DNA from: Pseudomonas gingeri
Lineage (GTDB): Bacteria; Pseudomonadota; Gammaproteobacteria; Pseudomonadales; Pseudomonadaceae
Assembly: GCF_013385635.1 (NCBI RefSeq)
Contig: NZ_JACAPR010000013.1
Coordinates: 62,001 to 126,000 of the forward strand
Direction: 5' to 3'
DNA: 64,000 bases
Below, in pieces: positions 1 through 7,808 of this stretch. A program made the position numbers and the translations under genes. A model generated the notes under the pieces. That model was given only the letters and a program-made list of their open reading frames with translations. It made no database searches and was not told the origin of the DNA. How positions within the stretch are numbered: position 1 is the stretch's first letter; each line of letters begins with the position of its first letter.

Positions 1-82
1 TCCAGCGCATGAACGAAGGTGATGTACTTGTCACAGGTAGAAATCAAGGCCTATCGGAACGGTCGGAAATTGCGTTGAACCA

Positions 83-169
83 TCAACGCAGTAGCATCGT
101 CAGCACTACCGCGAATACCAGCAGAACCGCTGCCATTCCGACCATGTACAGCACAAATCCTCTAGCCAC
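83..169 (-). CDS. Candidate 28-aa single-span membrane peptide
   Basis: A 28-codon frame opens with GTG at 169 and ends with TGA at 83. An AGGTGATC Shine-Dalgarno-like stretch lies just upstream (about 173-180). The peptide starts VARGFVLYMVGMAAVL and ends LTMLLR: a short basic N-terminus, one hydrophobic helix and a C-terminal Arg, which is the look of a small bitopic membrane protein. No family is recognised. Support is the ribosome site plus uninterrupted hydrophobicity. An open frame on the opposite strand (about 3-180) weakens the case. Confidence 0.35.
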   Translation of the reverse strand: MARGFVLYMVGMAAVLLVFAVVLTMLLR

Positions 170-489
170 GCTGATCACCTGAATTGAATTTCGCTGGAGA
201 TCTGCCGTTTTTTTGACCTTACTGGCAGGTAATGGTGAATTCTAGCAATTCGCGGCATGTTTTTGACATTAACTTTCGTATGAATCCTTTGGTATCTGAT
301 CAATGGCGATTAGCCACTTTCCGACTCCGTTAGTAAGCTAATAAAAAGCCCTACACTTAATTCAGGGTTAATCCCAGCCATGGAAAGTGAAATCGACCGC
401 GTCAGCGCAGATCCTTTCTGTCGCCCTCCGCGGCATGTTCAACACATCGGGTGTCGAACGGAACCTCAAGCCTGCTTCGGAGATACATC
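170..489. other. Intergenic region upstream of the DUF2790 gene
   Basis: No gene is supported here. The stretch is AT-richer than its surroundings and must hold the promoter of the small secreted protein starting at 490. A TACACT element near 351 could be a -10 box, but no convincing -35 partner was found. Nothing else is recognisable. Confidence 0.4.
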
Positions 490-756
490 ATGAAACTTCG
501 TACCCTTTTGATGACCAGCGCCCTGGCCCTGACCGCCGTTGCCGGCATGGCCCAGGCCGACACCAACGCCACGCCCCAGGCGGTGCCTTATCACTACGGC
601 ATGCCGCTGAACATCGACAAGCTGATCTCCATGACCGAGCAGCCCACCTCAACCTGCAAAGTGATCAATGCCGATATGAAGTTTGTCGACAAGGCCGGGA
701 AAATCGAGGACGTCACTTATCGCAAGATGTCGGAAGCCTGCGATTTCAATAATTGA
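490..756 (+). CDS. DUF2790-family small secreted protein
   Basis: An 88-residue protein with a clear Sec signal peptide: MKLRTLLMTSALALTAVAG followed by an MAQA-type cleavage site, giving a mature part of roughly 65 residues. The mature part contains the VPYHYGMPLNIDKLIS segment and two cysteines (STCKV and EACDF) that may form a disulfide, as in DUF2790 proteins common in Pseudomonas. The in-frame ATG at 451 was rejected because the 490 start has a GGAG site (477-481) and begins directly with the signal peptide. Function of the family is not established; periplasmic location is inferred. Confidence 0.8.
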   Translation: MKLRTLLMTSALALTAVAGMAQADTNATPQAVPYHYGMPLNIDKLISMTEQPTSTCKVINADMKFVDKAGKIEDVTYRKMSEACDFNN

Positions 757-812
757 TATCGCCTGCTCGAACACCGTCGCCCCAGCGCAAGGTCCTGGCT
801 GCCGTGCTTCCT

Positions 813-841
813 CTGGTGGGAGCCGGCTTGCCCGCGATGAG
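813..841. repeat. REP-like sequence (GTGGGAGCCGGCTTGCCCGCGAT type)
   Basis: This short segment matches the GTGGGAGC-GGCTTGCCCGCGATGA REP core scattered through Pseudomonas genomes. It lies between the convergent DUF2790 and IclR genes, a usual REP position. Only one copy of this type was noticed in the window. The call rests on recognising the motif. Confidence 0.45.
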
Positions 842-867
842 GCCTGTGCGAGCAACTGCGCAAGGGA

Positions 868-1626
868 TTATTTGACGCTGTCAAAAGCCTTCAGCATGGC
901 CTTCTGCGTCGCCAGCAGACGCTCACGTACTTCACCGCGCGCCCCTTCAAGACGCACCGTCGGTGCCACCACGCACAATGCGTAGACCCCCTGGCCGGTC
1001 ACCAACTCGACCCCCATCGCACTGACTCCCGGCATATGCCCATCGGCGTCAAAAGCCACACCGGTGCGCCGCACCTCCGCCAGCTCCGCCAGCAGGTCCG
1101 GCAAATGGGTCTGGGTGCTCGGCGTCAGGCTCTTGAGATTCTTCCCCAACAGTTGTGTCACCGCTTCGTCGCTCATGCGCGCGAGCAGCACCTTGCCCCC
1201 CGAGGTCGCATGCATGGTCAGGAACGAACTGGCATCCGGCACGACCCGCAGCGGCTGGGTCGACAACGCCATCTGCAGGATCAGTAGTTCAGCTCCACTG
1301 GCATGCAGCAGGACCACGGTTTCGCCGGTTTCACGGGACAGTTGCTCCAGATAAGGCCGGGTCTTTTGTGTCACATCGACATGACTGTGGGAAGCCAGGC
1401 GCATCAAGGCCGGGCCCAGACGTACGCCGGCGGGTCCCTGGATCTCCAGTAGCTGCTCCAGGGCCAGGGCATCGACCAGGCGCTGGACCGTCGAGCGCGG
1501 CAAGTCGATGCGCTTGGCAATCGCTCCCAGGCTCAAGCCACCCGGTTCATTTTCGAGGCACCGCAGGATCGCCGCCGCACGGGCGATCACCTGGATGCCG
1601 CCGCGTTCCGTTTCAGGCACTGACAT
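868..1626 (-). CDS. IclR-family transcriptional regulator
   Basis: A 252-residue protein with IclR architecture. The N-terminal winged helix-turn-helix spans about residues 10-70 (GGIQVIARAAAILRCLE, then LSLGAIAKRIDLPRSTVQRL). The C-terminal ligand-binding domain spans about 85-245 and includes the HATSGGKVLLA segment typical of the family. The ATG at 1626 is preceded by a GAGGAG ribosome site. It is divergent from an MFS/HlyD/OMF efflux operon, and a perfect inverted repeat lies between them. Control of that operon and of itself is therefore likely, probably in response to a small aromatic or organic-acid ligand (family knowledge; effector unknown). Confidence 0.88.
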   Translation of the reverse strand: MSVPETERGGIQVIARAAAILRCLENEPGGLSLGAIAKRIDLPRSTVQRLVDALALEQLLEIQGPAGVRLGPALMRLASHSHVDVTQKTRPYLEQLSRETGETVVLLHASGAELLILQMALSTQPLRVVPDASSFLTMHATSGGKVLLARMSDEAVTQLLGKNLKSLTPSTQTHLPDLLAELAEVRRTGVAFDADGHMPGVSAMGVELVTGQGVYALCVVAPTVRLEGARGEVRERLLATQKAMLKAFDSVK

Positions 1627-1640
1627 GGATATTGCTCCTC

Positions 1641-1659
1641 TGTATCACTGAATGATACA
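1641..1659. promoter_or_regulatory. Inverted repeat, candidate IclR operator
   Basis: TGTATCA-CTGAA-TGATACA is a perfect 7-bp inverted repeat with a 5-bp spacer. It sits 14 bp upstream of the IclR gene start and 63 bp upstream of the efflux operon start, which suits an autoregulatory operator shared by two divergent promoters. Binding is inferred from position and symmetry. Confidence 0.55.
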
Positions 1660-1722
1660 GTGTACCGAATTATTGATAGCGGTCACGTTTTCAAGCAACC
1701 GCCTCTTACAGGATCTGCGTGC

Positions 1723-3255
1723 ATGTTGTCCCCCCTTCCCCCGCCACCCGTGGCGGTACCGTTCGACCGGCGCCTGATCATCGGGCTGGTGGGCGTACTG
1801 ATCGCGGCCTTGACCTCGGGTATCAACGATCGGGTCACCGAACTCGCCCTGGCGGATGTGCTGGGGGTGTTCGGCATCGGCCATGACGAAGGCACATGGA
1901 TCAGCGCATTGTATGCAGCCGCGGAGGTCTCGGCGATGCTGATCGCGCCCTGGCTGGCGGTGACCTTTTCCCTGCGCCGCTTCGCCATGGCCATGACCCT
2001 GGCCTTCAGCTTCTTCGGTGTACTCTGCCCGCTGGCGCCCAACCTCGATGTGCTGTTGCTGCTGCGGGTGCTGCAAGGCCTGGCGGGCGGCGCCTTGCCA
2101 CCGCTGCTGATGACCGTGGCCCTGCGCTTCCTGCCGTGGCACTACAAGCTGTACGGGCTGTCGGCCTATGCGCTGACCGCGACCTTCGGCCCGAATATCT
2201 CCTTGCCCCTGGCCGCCGCCTGGACCGAAAACCTCGACTGGCGCCTGGTGTTCTGGCAGATCGCCCCATTCGGCCTGCTCGCCACGGCCTTTATCGCCTA
2301 TGGCATTCCACAGGACCCGCTGCGCCTGGAGCGCTTCAAGCAGGCCGACTGGCGTGGCGCGCTGCTCGGCTGCGGTGGCCTGGCCATGCTGGTCATCGGC
2401 CTGATGCAGGGTGAACGCCTGGACTGGCTGGAGTCGCCGCTGATCTGTCTGCTGCTGGCGGGGGCGGCCATCTGCCTGCCGCTGTTCCTGCTCAATGAAT
2501 GGTTCCATCCGCTGCCACTGTTCAAGGTGCAACTGCTGGAGCGGCGCAACTTCGCCTATGGCATCGCCACCCTGGCGTTGTTCGTGATGGTGTCGTTGTC
2601 GGCGGTGGCGCTGCCTGCCAACTACCTGGGCCACATCCAGGACTATCGCGCCGCCCAGACCATGCCCCTGGCGCTGCTGATCGCCCTGCCGCAACTGCTG
2701 CTGGCGCCGATGGTGGCAACCGTGATCAACCGCAACTGGGTCGATTCGCGCTACGTGATCGCCTGTGGGCTGGGGCTGATAACCCTGGCCTGTCTCGGCG
2801 GCTCGCACCTGACCGGCGCCTGGGTACGCGAAGACTTCTATGCACTGCAACTGCTGCAGACCCTCGGCCAGCCGATGATCGTCGTCCCTCTGCTGATGAC
2901 TGCCACCGGGGTGATCCAACCGATGGAAGGCCCCTTCGCCTCGGCCATTGTCAACTCGATTCGCGGCCTGGCCTCGGTGATCGGCACAGTGCTGCTGGAG
3001 AACTTCATCACCGCCCGCCAGCACCAACACTCCAATGTGCTGGTGGACCAGTGGTCGTCCAGCCAGTTGGCACTGGCGCCGCTGCTGGAAGAGCAACCGA
3101 TCACGGCCATGGCCGGCCGCCTGCGTGAACAAGCCTTCATCTTGAGCTTCAGCGACGCCTTCCTGGCAATCATCGGGCTGATCGCGATCCTGGCGATTCT
3201 CCTGCTGACCCTGCCAACCCGGCCCTTCCCACCTCAACCACCGAAAATGCCATGA
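1723..3255 (+). CDS. MFS (DHA2-type) multidrug efflux permease
   Basis: A 510-residue polytopic inner-membrane protein, the right size for the 14-helix DHA2 (EmrB/QacA) branch. A cytosolic N-terminus rich in proline is followed by alternating hydrophobic segments to the C-terminus. The MFS loop motif appears in degenerate form around FSLRRFAMAMTLAFS. It would export toxic organic compounds by proton antiport. The ATG at 1723 was preferred to 1660 because an AGGAT site precedes it and the extra 21 residues would overlap the promoter region. It overlaps the HlyD-type gene by 4 bp (ATGA), indicating translational coupling in a tripartite pump. Confidence 0.88.
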   Translation: MLSPLPPPPVAVPFDRRLIIGLVGVLIAALTSGINDRVTELALADVLGVFGIGHDEGTWISALYAAAEVSAMLIAPWLAVTFSLRRFAMAMTLAFSFFGVLCPLAPNLDVLLLLRVLQGLAGGALPPLLMTVALRFLPWHYKLYGLSAYALTATFGPNISLPLAAAWTENLDWRLVFWQIAPFGLLATAFIAYGIPQDPLRLERFKQADWRGALLGCGGLAMLVIGLMQGERLDWLESPLICLLLAGAAICLPLFLLNEWFHPLPLFKVQLLERRNFAYGIATLALFVMVSLSAVALPANYLGHIQDYRAAQTMPLALLIALPQLLLAPMVATVINRNWVDSRYVIACGLGLITLACLGGSHLTGAWVREDFYALQLLQTLGQPMIVVPLLMTATGVIQPMEGPFASAIVNSIRGLASVIGTVLLENFITARQHQHSNVLVDQWSSSQLALAPLLEEQPITAMAGRLREQAFILSFSDAFLAIIGLIAILAILLLTLPTRPFPPQPPKMP

Positions 3256-4280
3256 AACCCAGACTCTCTCTCAGCCTGGTCGGGGGCGCCGTGCTCCTGG
3301 CCGTGGTGTATACCGGTTATCACCTGCTGCACAGCGATGGCGCGCAAAGCACCGACGACGCGCGCATCAGCGCCGACTCGGTACTGATCGCCCCGCAAAT
3401 CGCCGGGGTGGTGAGCAACGTTGCGGTAGCCGACAACCAGCCGGTCAAGGCCGGCCAACTGCTGCTGGAAATCGACGCCCGCGATTACCAGGCCGCGCAA
3501 GCCGCCGCCATCGCCGCGGTCAACGCCGCCCAGGCCCAGGTGAAGAACCTCGCCGCAGAGCTGGAACGCCAGGCCACGCTGATCACCCAGGCCGATGCCA
3601 CCTTGCGCTCGACGGCTGCGTCCCTGCGCTTTGCCGAAGCCAACGCCCAGCGTTATCGCAACCTCTCCAGCGCCGGTGCCGGCACACGCGAGGAACAACA
3701 GAAATCCGCGGCCGACCTGACCCGCTGGCAAGCGGCGCGCGATCATGATGCGGCGGCCAGGCTGGAACAGCAGAAGAACCAGGATGTGCTCAAGGCCCGC
3801 CTGGAAATGGCCGAGGCGGCGGTGCAGCAGGCTCATGCGACGCTGGTCCAGGCCGACCTCAATGTCTCCTACACCCACGTGGTCGCCCCTCGCGACGGCG
3901 TGATCGGCCAGCGCAGTGTCCGGGTCGGCGCCTATGTCGCCCCGGGCAAGGCGGTGATGGCCGTGGTCCCGGTCAGCGACGCTTATGTCGTCGCCAACTT
4001 CCGCGAAACCCAGTTGACCCACATGCGGCCCGACCAGGCGGTGGACATCGCCATCGACAGCTTCCCCGACCGCACCTATCGCGGCCATATCGACAGCCTG
4101 GCGCCGGCCACCGGCCTGAGTTTTTCCGCGATTGCCCCGGACAATGCCACCGGCAACTTCACCAAGGTGGTGCAGCGGATCCCGGTGAAGATCGTCTTCG
4201 ACCATGACCAGCCGGGCCTGGACGGGTTGCGGGTGGGCATGTCGGTAGTCGCCCGGGTCATCACCCAGGGGAGCCTGTAG
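3252..4280 (+). CDS. HlyD/EmrA-family periplasmic adaptor
   Basis: A 342-residue membrane-fusion protein. One N-terminal membrane helix (about residues 5-27) is followed by a biotinyl-lipoyl half-motif (VLIAPQIAGVVSNVAVADNQ), a long alanine-rich coiled-coil hairpin (about 75-190) and the returning lipoyl half and beta-barrel (YTHVVAPRDGVIGQRSV onward). This is the EmrA layout used to bridge an MFS pump to an outer-membrane channel. It overlaps the MFS stop by 4 bp and ends 1 bp before the OMF gene, so the three form one operon. Substrate unknown. Confidence 0.9.
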   Translation: MKPRLSLSLVGGAVLLAVVYTGYHLLHSDGAQSTDDARISADSVLIAPQIAGVVSNVAVADNQPVKAGQLLLEIDARDYQAAQAAAIAAVNAAQAQVKNLAAELERQATLITQADATLRSTAASLRFAEANAQRYRNLSSAGAGTREEQQKSAADLTRWQAARDHDAAARLEQQKNQDVLKARLEMAEAAVQQAHATLVQADLNVSYTHVVAPRDGVIGQRSVRVGAYVAPGKAVMAVVPVSDAYVVANFRETQLTHMRPDQAVDIAIDSFPDRTYRGHIDSLAPATGLSFSAIAPDNATGNFTKVVQRIPVKIVFDHDQPGLDGLRVGMSVVARVITQGSL

Positions 4281-4281
4281 C

Positions 4282-5706
4282 ATGCGCGGCTATTTTTGCC
4301 TGCTGGCCTTCGCCGGGCTCGGCGCCTGTAGTGTGGGTCCGGACTTCAGCACGCCCCGTGCCGACCTGCCCGACGCCTGGAGCACCGAAGCGCGGAACGT
4401 GCGCAGCAGCGCGGCGGCACAGGCCATCGATGTGAGCTGGTGGCGGCAGTTCAACGACCCGCTGCTGTCCGAACTGGTCGAACGCTCCGCGCAAGCCAAC
4501 TTCGATGTGCGCGGCGCCAATGAGCGCTTGCTGCAAAGCCGCGCGGCCCGCCAGGTCGCCGGCGGCGAACAACTGCCCGGCGTATCCGCTTCGGGCAGTT
4601 ACCAGCGTGAACGCAACAGCGCCACCGGCCTGCTGGATGCCTCCAACAACAATGGTCAGTCGCCCTTCGATCTCTGGACCCTGGGCCTCGATGCCAGTTG
4701 GGAGGTCGACCTGTGGGGCCACGTGCGCCGCGGCCTGGAAAGCGCCGATGCGGCGGTCGACCTCAGCCAGGCCCAGCGCAATGGCGTGCTGCTCAGCGTC
4801 GCCGCCGAGACCGCCAGCGACTACCTGCGCCTGCGCGGCACCCAGGCACGCCTGGAAGTCGCCCGGCAGAACCTCGATATCGCCCGGCACAGCCGCGACC
4901 TGACCCAGACCCGCTACGACAACGGCGTCACCACCCAGCTCGACACCGCCAACGCCGCCGCCCAGGTCGCCGATATCGAAGCCCGCCTGCCCTTGCTGGA
5001 AGCGCAGCAGGCCCGGCTGATCAATGCCTTGAGCTACCTGCTCGGTGAACAACCGCGCAGCCTGAGCGCACGACTGTCACCGGCGGCACCGATTCCTTTG
5101 CCACCGACCCGGGTGCCGGTCGGCCTGCCTTCGGAACTCGCGCAACGCCGCCCGGACATCCAGCAGGCCGAAGCCACCCTGCACCGTGCCACCGCCGCCA
5201 TCGGCGTGGCCAAGGCCGACTTCTATCCGCGGGTCAGCCTCGGCGGCAGTTTCGGCTTCCAGACCCTGGAAGGTTCGGACATCGGCAGTTGGGGCTCGCG
5301 ACAGTGGAACTTCGGTCCCAGTCTCTACCTGCCGATCTTCCAGGGCGGTCGCCTGACCGGGACCCTCGAACTGCGTGAACACCAGCAGCAGGAAGCGGCG
5401 CTGAACTACCAGCGCACGGTGCTCGGGGCCTGGCACGAAGTGGACAATGCCCTGACCGACTACAGCGCCGAACAGCGCCATCATGCCTCGCTGGAAGAAG
5501 CCGTACGACAGAACCGGATCGCCCTGGACAACGCCCGGCAACGCTACCAGGAAGGCGCCGTCGACTTTATCAATGTGCTCGGGGTACAGCGCGCGTTGAT
5601 CGCCACCCAGAGCGCCCTGGCCGACAGTTCGACCAAGGTGTCGACCGACCTGGTGCAGTTGTACAAGGCGCTCGGTGGTGGCTGGCCGCCGACAAGCCAG
5701 CCATGA
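4282..5706 (+). CDS. NodT/OprM-type outer-membrane efflux lipoprotein
   Basis: A 474-residue TolC-family channel. It has a lipoprotein signal with lipobox GLGAC (lipidated Cys16) followed by SVGPDF, the hallmark start of the NodT branch. Two OEP repeats follow (about residues 65-250 and 280-460), including the LAQRRPDIQQAEATL and AKADFYPRVSLGGSF segments typical of the second repeat. It completes the tripartite pump with the MFS permease and adaptor upstream. The next gene is convergent, 16 bp away, with no strong terminator between them. Confidence 0.9.
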   Translation: MRGYFCLLAFAGLGACSVGPDFSTPRADLPDAWSTEARNVRSSAAAQAIDVSWWRQFNDPLLSELVERSAQANFDVRGANERLLQSRAARQVAGGEQLPGVSASGSYQRERNSATGLLDASNNNGQSPFDLWTLGLDASWEVDLWGHVRRGLESADAAVDLSQAQRNGVLLSVAAETASDYLRLRGTQARLEVARQNLDIARHSRDLTQTRYDNGVTTQLDTANAAAQVADIEARLPLLEAQQARLINALSYLLGEQPRSLSARLSPAAPIPLPPTRVPVGLPSELAQRRPDIQQAEATLHRATAAIGVAKADFYPRVSLGGSFGFQTLEGSDIGSWGSRQWNFGPSLYLPIFQGGRLTGTLELREHQQQEAALNYQRTVLGAWHEVDNALTDYSAEQRHHASLEEAVRQNRIALDNARQRYQEGAVDFINVLGVQRALIATQSALADSSTKVSTDLVQLYKALGGGWPPTSQP

Positions 5707-5722
5707 CCTGATCCCGGAGGAC

Positions 5723-6244
5723 TCAAGCCAAGGATCGGCGCAGCCGCGCCATGTTCAGCGTATCCACCAGGCGGCCGTCGCGAATCGCATAGTCGCGCAT
5801 CACGCCCTCCTCCTCGAAGCCGAACTTGCGGTACAGGCCCTGAGCCGCCGCATTGTCGGCATACACGCAGAGTTCTACACGCTGCAGGTTCATCCAGTTG
5901 TCCGCCACCTCCAGCACCGCCGCCAGCAGTTGCGAACCGACGCCCTTGCCCTGCCAGGCCGTCGCCACGCCCATGCCGATAGTGCCGGCATGGCTGCGCC
6001 GCACGCGGCTGTATTGCTCCAGCGAGCAACTGCCGATCACCCCACCTTCATGCAACGCCACCAGCGAGAGCAGACGTTCGTTGTCCTGGCGCTGGATCAG
6101 GCGCTGGCGCCAGGCTTCAGCGGACTGGAACGGCATCTGCAGTACCTGGCGGCAGACGGCGGGTTCGTTGTAGAGCGCGGTGATGCCCTCGACATGGGCT
6201 TCACGGAAACGCTCGATCACGACGGAGGGAGTCTCGGCAGGCAT
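5723..6244 (-). CDS. GNAT N-acetyltransferase, YhhY/AaaT-like
   Basis: A 173-residue GNAT enzyme. The acetyl-CoA loop is the QGKGVGSQLL segment (Q-x-x-G-x-G pattern), followed by a DNWMNLQRVELCVYADNAAA stretch and LYRKFGFEEEG. The overall pattern closely resembles E. coli YhhY/AaaT, an L-amino-acid N-acyltransferase, so a role in acetylating free amino acids or related toxic amines is plausible but inferred. The ATG at 6244 was chosen because GGAAG lies 8 bp upstream. A start at 6259 lacks a ribosome site, and the longer frame to 6406 would translate a REP element. Confidence 0.83.
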   Translation of the reverse strand: MPAETPSVVIERFREAHVEGITALYNEPAVCRQVLQMPFQSAEAWRQRLIQRQDNERLLSLVALHEGGVIGSCSLEQYSRVRRSHAGTIGMGVATAWQGKGVGSQLLAAVLEVADNWMNLQRVELCVYADNAAAQGLYRKFGFEEEGVMRDYAIRDGRLVDTLNMARLRRSLA

Positions 6245-6318
6245 CGTTTTTTCTTCCATAAAAACAACAAGGCCAGCCAGTGTAGAGCGGTTCGCGACAG
6301 GCTGGCAAAGGACCGTAC

Positions 6319-6426
6319 GATCGTTCCCACGCTCCGCGTGGGCATGCAGCCCGTGACGCTCCGCGTCACAAGAGCGGACGCAGAGCGTCCAGGGAGGCGT
6401 TCCCACGCTGGAGCGTGGGAACGATC
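6319..6426. repeat. REP/BIME-type inverted element, copy 1
   Basis: GATCGTTCCCACGC at the left end is mirrored by GCGTGGGAACGATC at the right end, with two further small hairpins inside (GTGACGCTCCGCGTCAC and GGACGCAGAGCGTCC). Near-identical elements occur at 20005-20112, 45453-45562 and 52251-52357. It lies between the acetyltransferase start and pelG. This is a Pseudomonas intergenic repeat, non-coding. Confidence 0.85.
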
Positions 6427-6437
6427 AGACAGAACAA

Positions 6438-7808
6438 TCAGCGTGACAGCATGAAAGTCTCGTATTCCAGGTCATCCAGTGCCGTCGACAAGCGCGCCAG
6501 CCCCAGCAACACACAGACCAACAGCGAAAAGGTGAAGCCGTAGCCGAAGAAGCTCGGGCCAAGGTACAGGCTGAGCACGGTCAACGCCGCGTTGAGCACC
6601 ACGAACAACAGGCACAGCTCCAGCACGATCGCCCGTTTGTCGAGGTAGAAAAACACGTTGAGGATCGCCATGAACACCACCTGGATGCTCACCCCGATCA
6701 GGTCGATATAGAACAGCGGCAGGTAGTAGCTGGACATTCCCAGCCACTCCAGCAGACGCGGGCCGAAGAGGAACAACAGGACCACCGTCAGCCCCTGGAC
6801 CTTGCAGATTTCCAGCAGGCCCTGGCGAATCGAGAAGGTCATCTCGGCCTTCAGCGAGCCGATATGCTGCAAGGTCTCGCCATCGCGAACCGCACGGAAC
6901 AGCCGGTCATACCACTCGGCAAAGTCGGTTTCGATCCGAACCAGGAACACCGCCATGCCGGGAATGATCGCCAGGTAGGCGAGAAAGATCGGCAAGTCAT
7001 AGAGAATCGAGGCACGCATCGGCCCGATCACCTGGCTCGAGGTTTGCGGGTTGAACCAGAAGATGAACTTGTCGATCCAGATTCCCAGGTTGTAGCAGAG
7101 CCCGGTGAGCAGCAGGCTGACAAACACCTGGCGCCGATCCAGGAAGTCGAAGGCGACCAGTTTCTCGGCGCGGTATTCGCGCAGGATATCGTAGAGAAAC
7201 AGGAACAGCAGCGTGCTATGGCCCAGCAACAACGCCAGCAACAGTCCTTCCATGCCCATGTAGCGCAGGAAGAATGCACTGCCGACCATCAGCGCATACC
7301 CCACCAGCATCACCAGCAGGATACGGTTATAGGCCTTCATCCCGGAGAGGAAGATGATCACCAGCCAGAGGTTGCAGAGCACCACGAAATTGGCCAGGGT
7401 CAGCAGCCGGTAGATCAGCGGCTGGTCGAACAGCGTGGTCAGCAGGACGATGCCCAGCAACCCGGAGCCCAGGGTCACCAGCAGCAACACCCCCACCAGG
7501 TTCGGCAGGATCTGTTCGTACTTGCGTTCGAACAGGCGGTCGGAGACGAAGCGGGTGAAAAACAGCTGCAAGCCGCCGGTGAGGATCAGCGATGTCGCCA
7601 TCAGGTAGGTCACAGTGATCAGGAACTGGCGGATCAGGACTTCCGGGACCACCAGGCCAAGACTGATGATACCCACCAGCATCACACTGAGGATCGACAG
7701 GACCCAGGGCCCGGAACTGATCAGGCCGGCATAGACATAGGCGTGCAGTGTCGACGTGTAGGAGTCGCGCGAGAGAATCTTGCGCAGTTCGAAACCGATG
7801 CCGGCCAT
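6438..7808 (-). CDS. pelG: PelG, inner-membrane Pel polysaccharide exporter/synthase subunit
   Basis: A 456-residue integral membrane protein with about 12 helices, starting MAGIGFELRKILSRDS as PelG proteins do. It belongs to the MOP/polysaccharide-transport superfamily and works with PelD, PelE and the glycosyltransferase PelF in the inner-membrane complex that synthesises and translocates Pel, a GalNAc-rich cationic exopolysaccharide (established). It is the last gene of the operon, starting 1 bp from the pelF stop. A REP element follows just downstream of its stop and could protect the mRNA end. Confidence 0.95.
   Translation of the reverse strand: MAGIGFELRKILSRDSYTSTLHAYVYAGLISSGPWVLSILSVMLVGIISLGLVVPEVLIRQFLITVTYLMATSLILTGGLQLFFTRFVSDRLFERKYEQILPNLVGVLLLVTLGSGLLGIVLLTTLFDQPLIYRLLTLANFVVLCNLWLVIIFLSGMKAYNRILLVMLVGYALMVGSAFFLRYMGMEGLLLALLLGHSTLLFLFLYDILREYRAEKLVAFDFLDRRQVFVSLLLTGLCYNLGIWIDKFIFWFNPQTSSQVIGPMRASILYDLPIFLAYLAIIPGMAVFLVRIETDFAEWYDRLFRAVRDGETLQHIGSLKAEMTFSIRQGLLEICKVQGLTVVLLFLFGPRLLEWLGMSSYYLPLFYIDLIGVSIQVVFMAILNVFFYLDKRAIVLELCLLFVVLNAALTVLSLYLGPSFFGYGFTFSLLVCVLLGLARLSTALDDLEYETFMLSR

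Noticed and set aside
1645..3237. Long open frame opposite the MFS gene
   Set aside because: Gln/Gly/Arg-rich composition and exact antisense overlap show it is a high-GC shadow frame.
6319..6426. Insertion-sequence end
   Set aside because: The same short element recurs in four intergenic places without a transposase and is a REP-type repeat.
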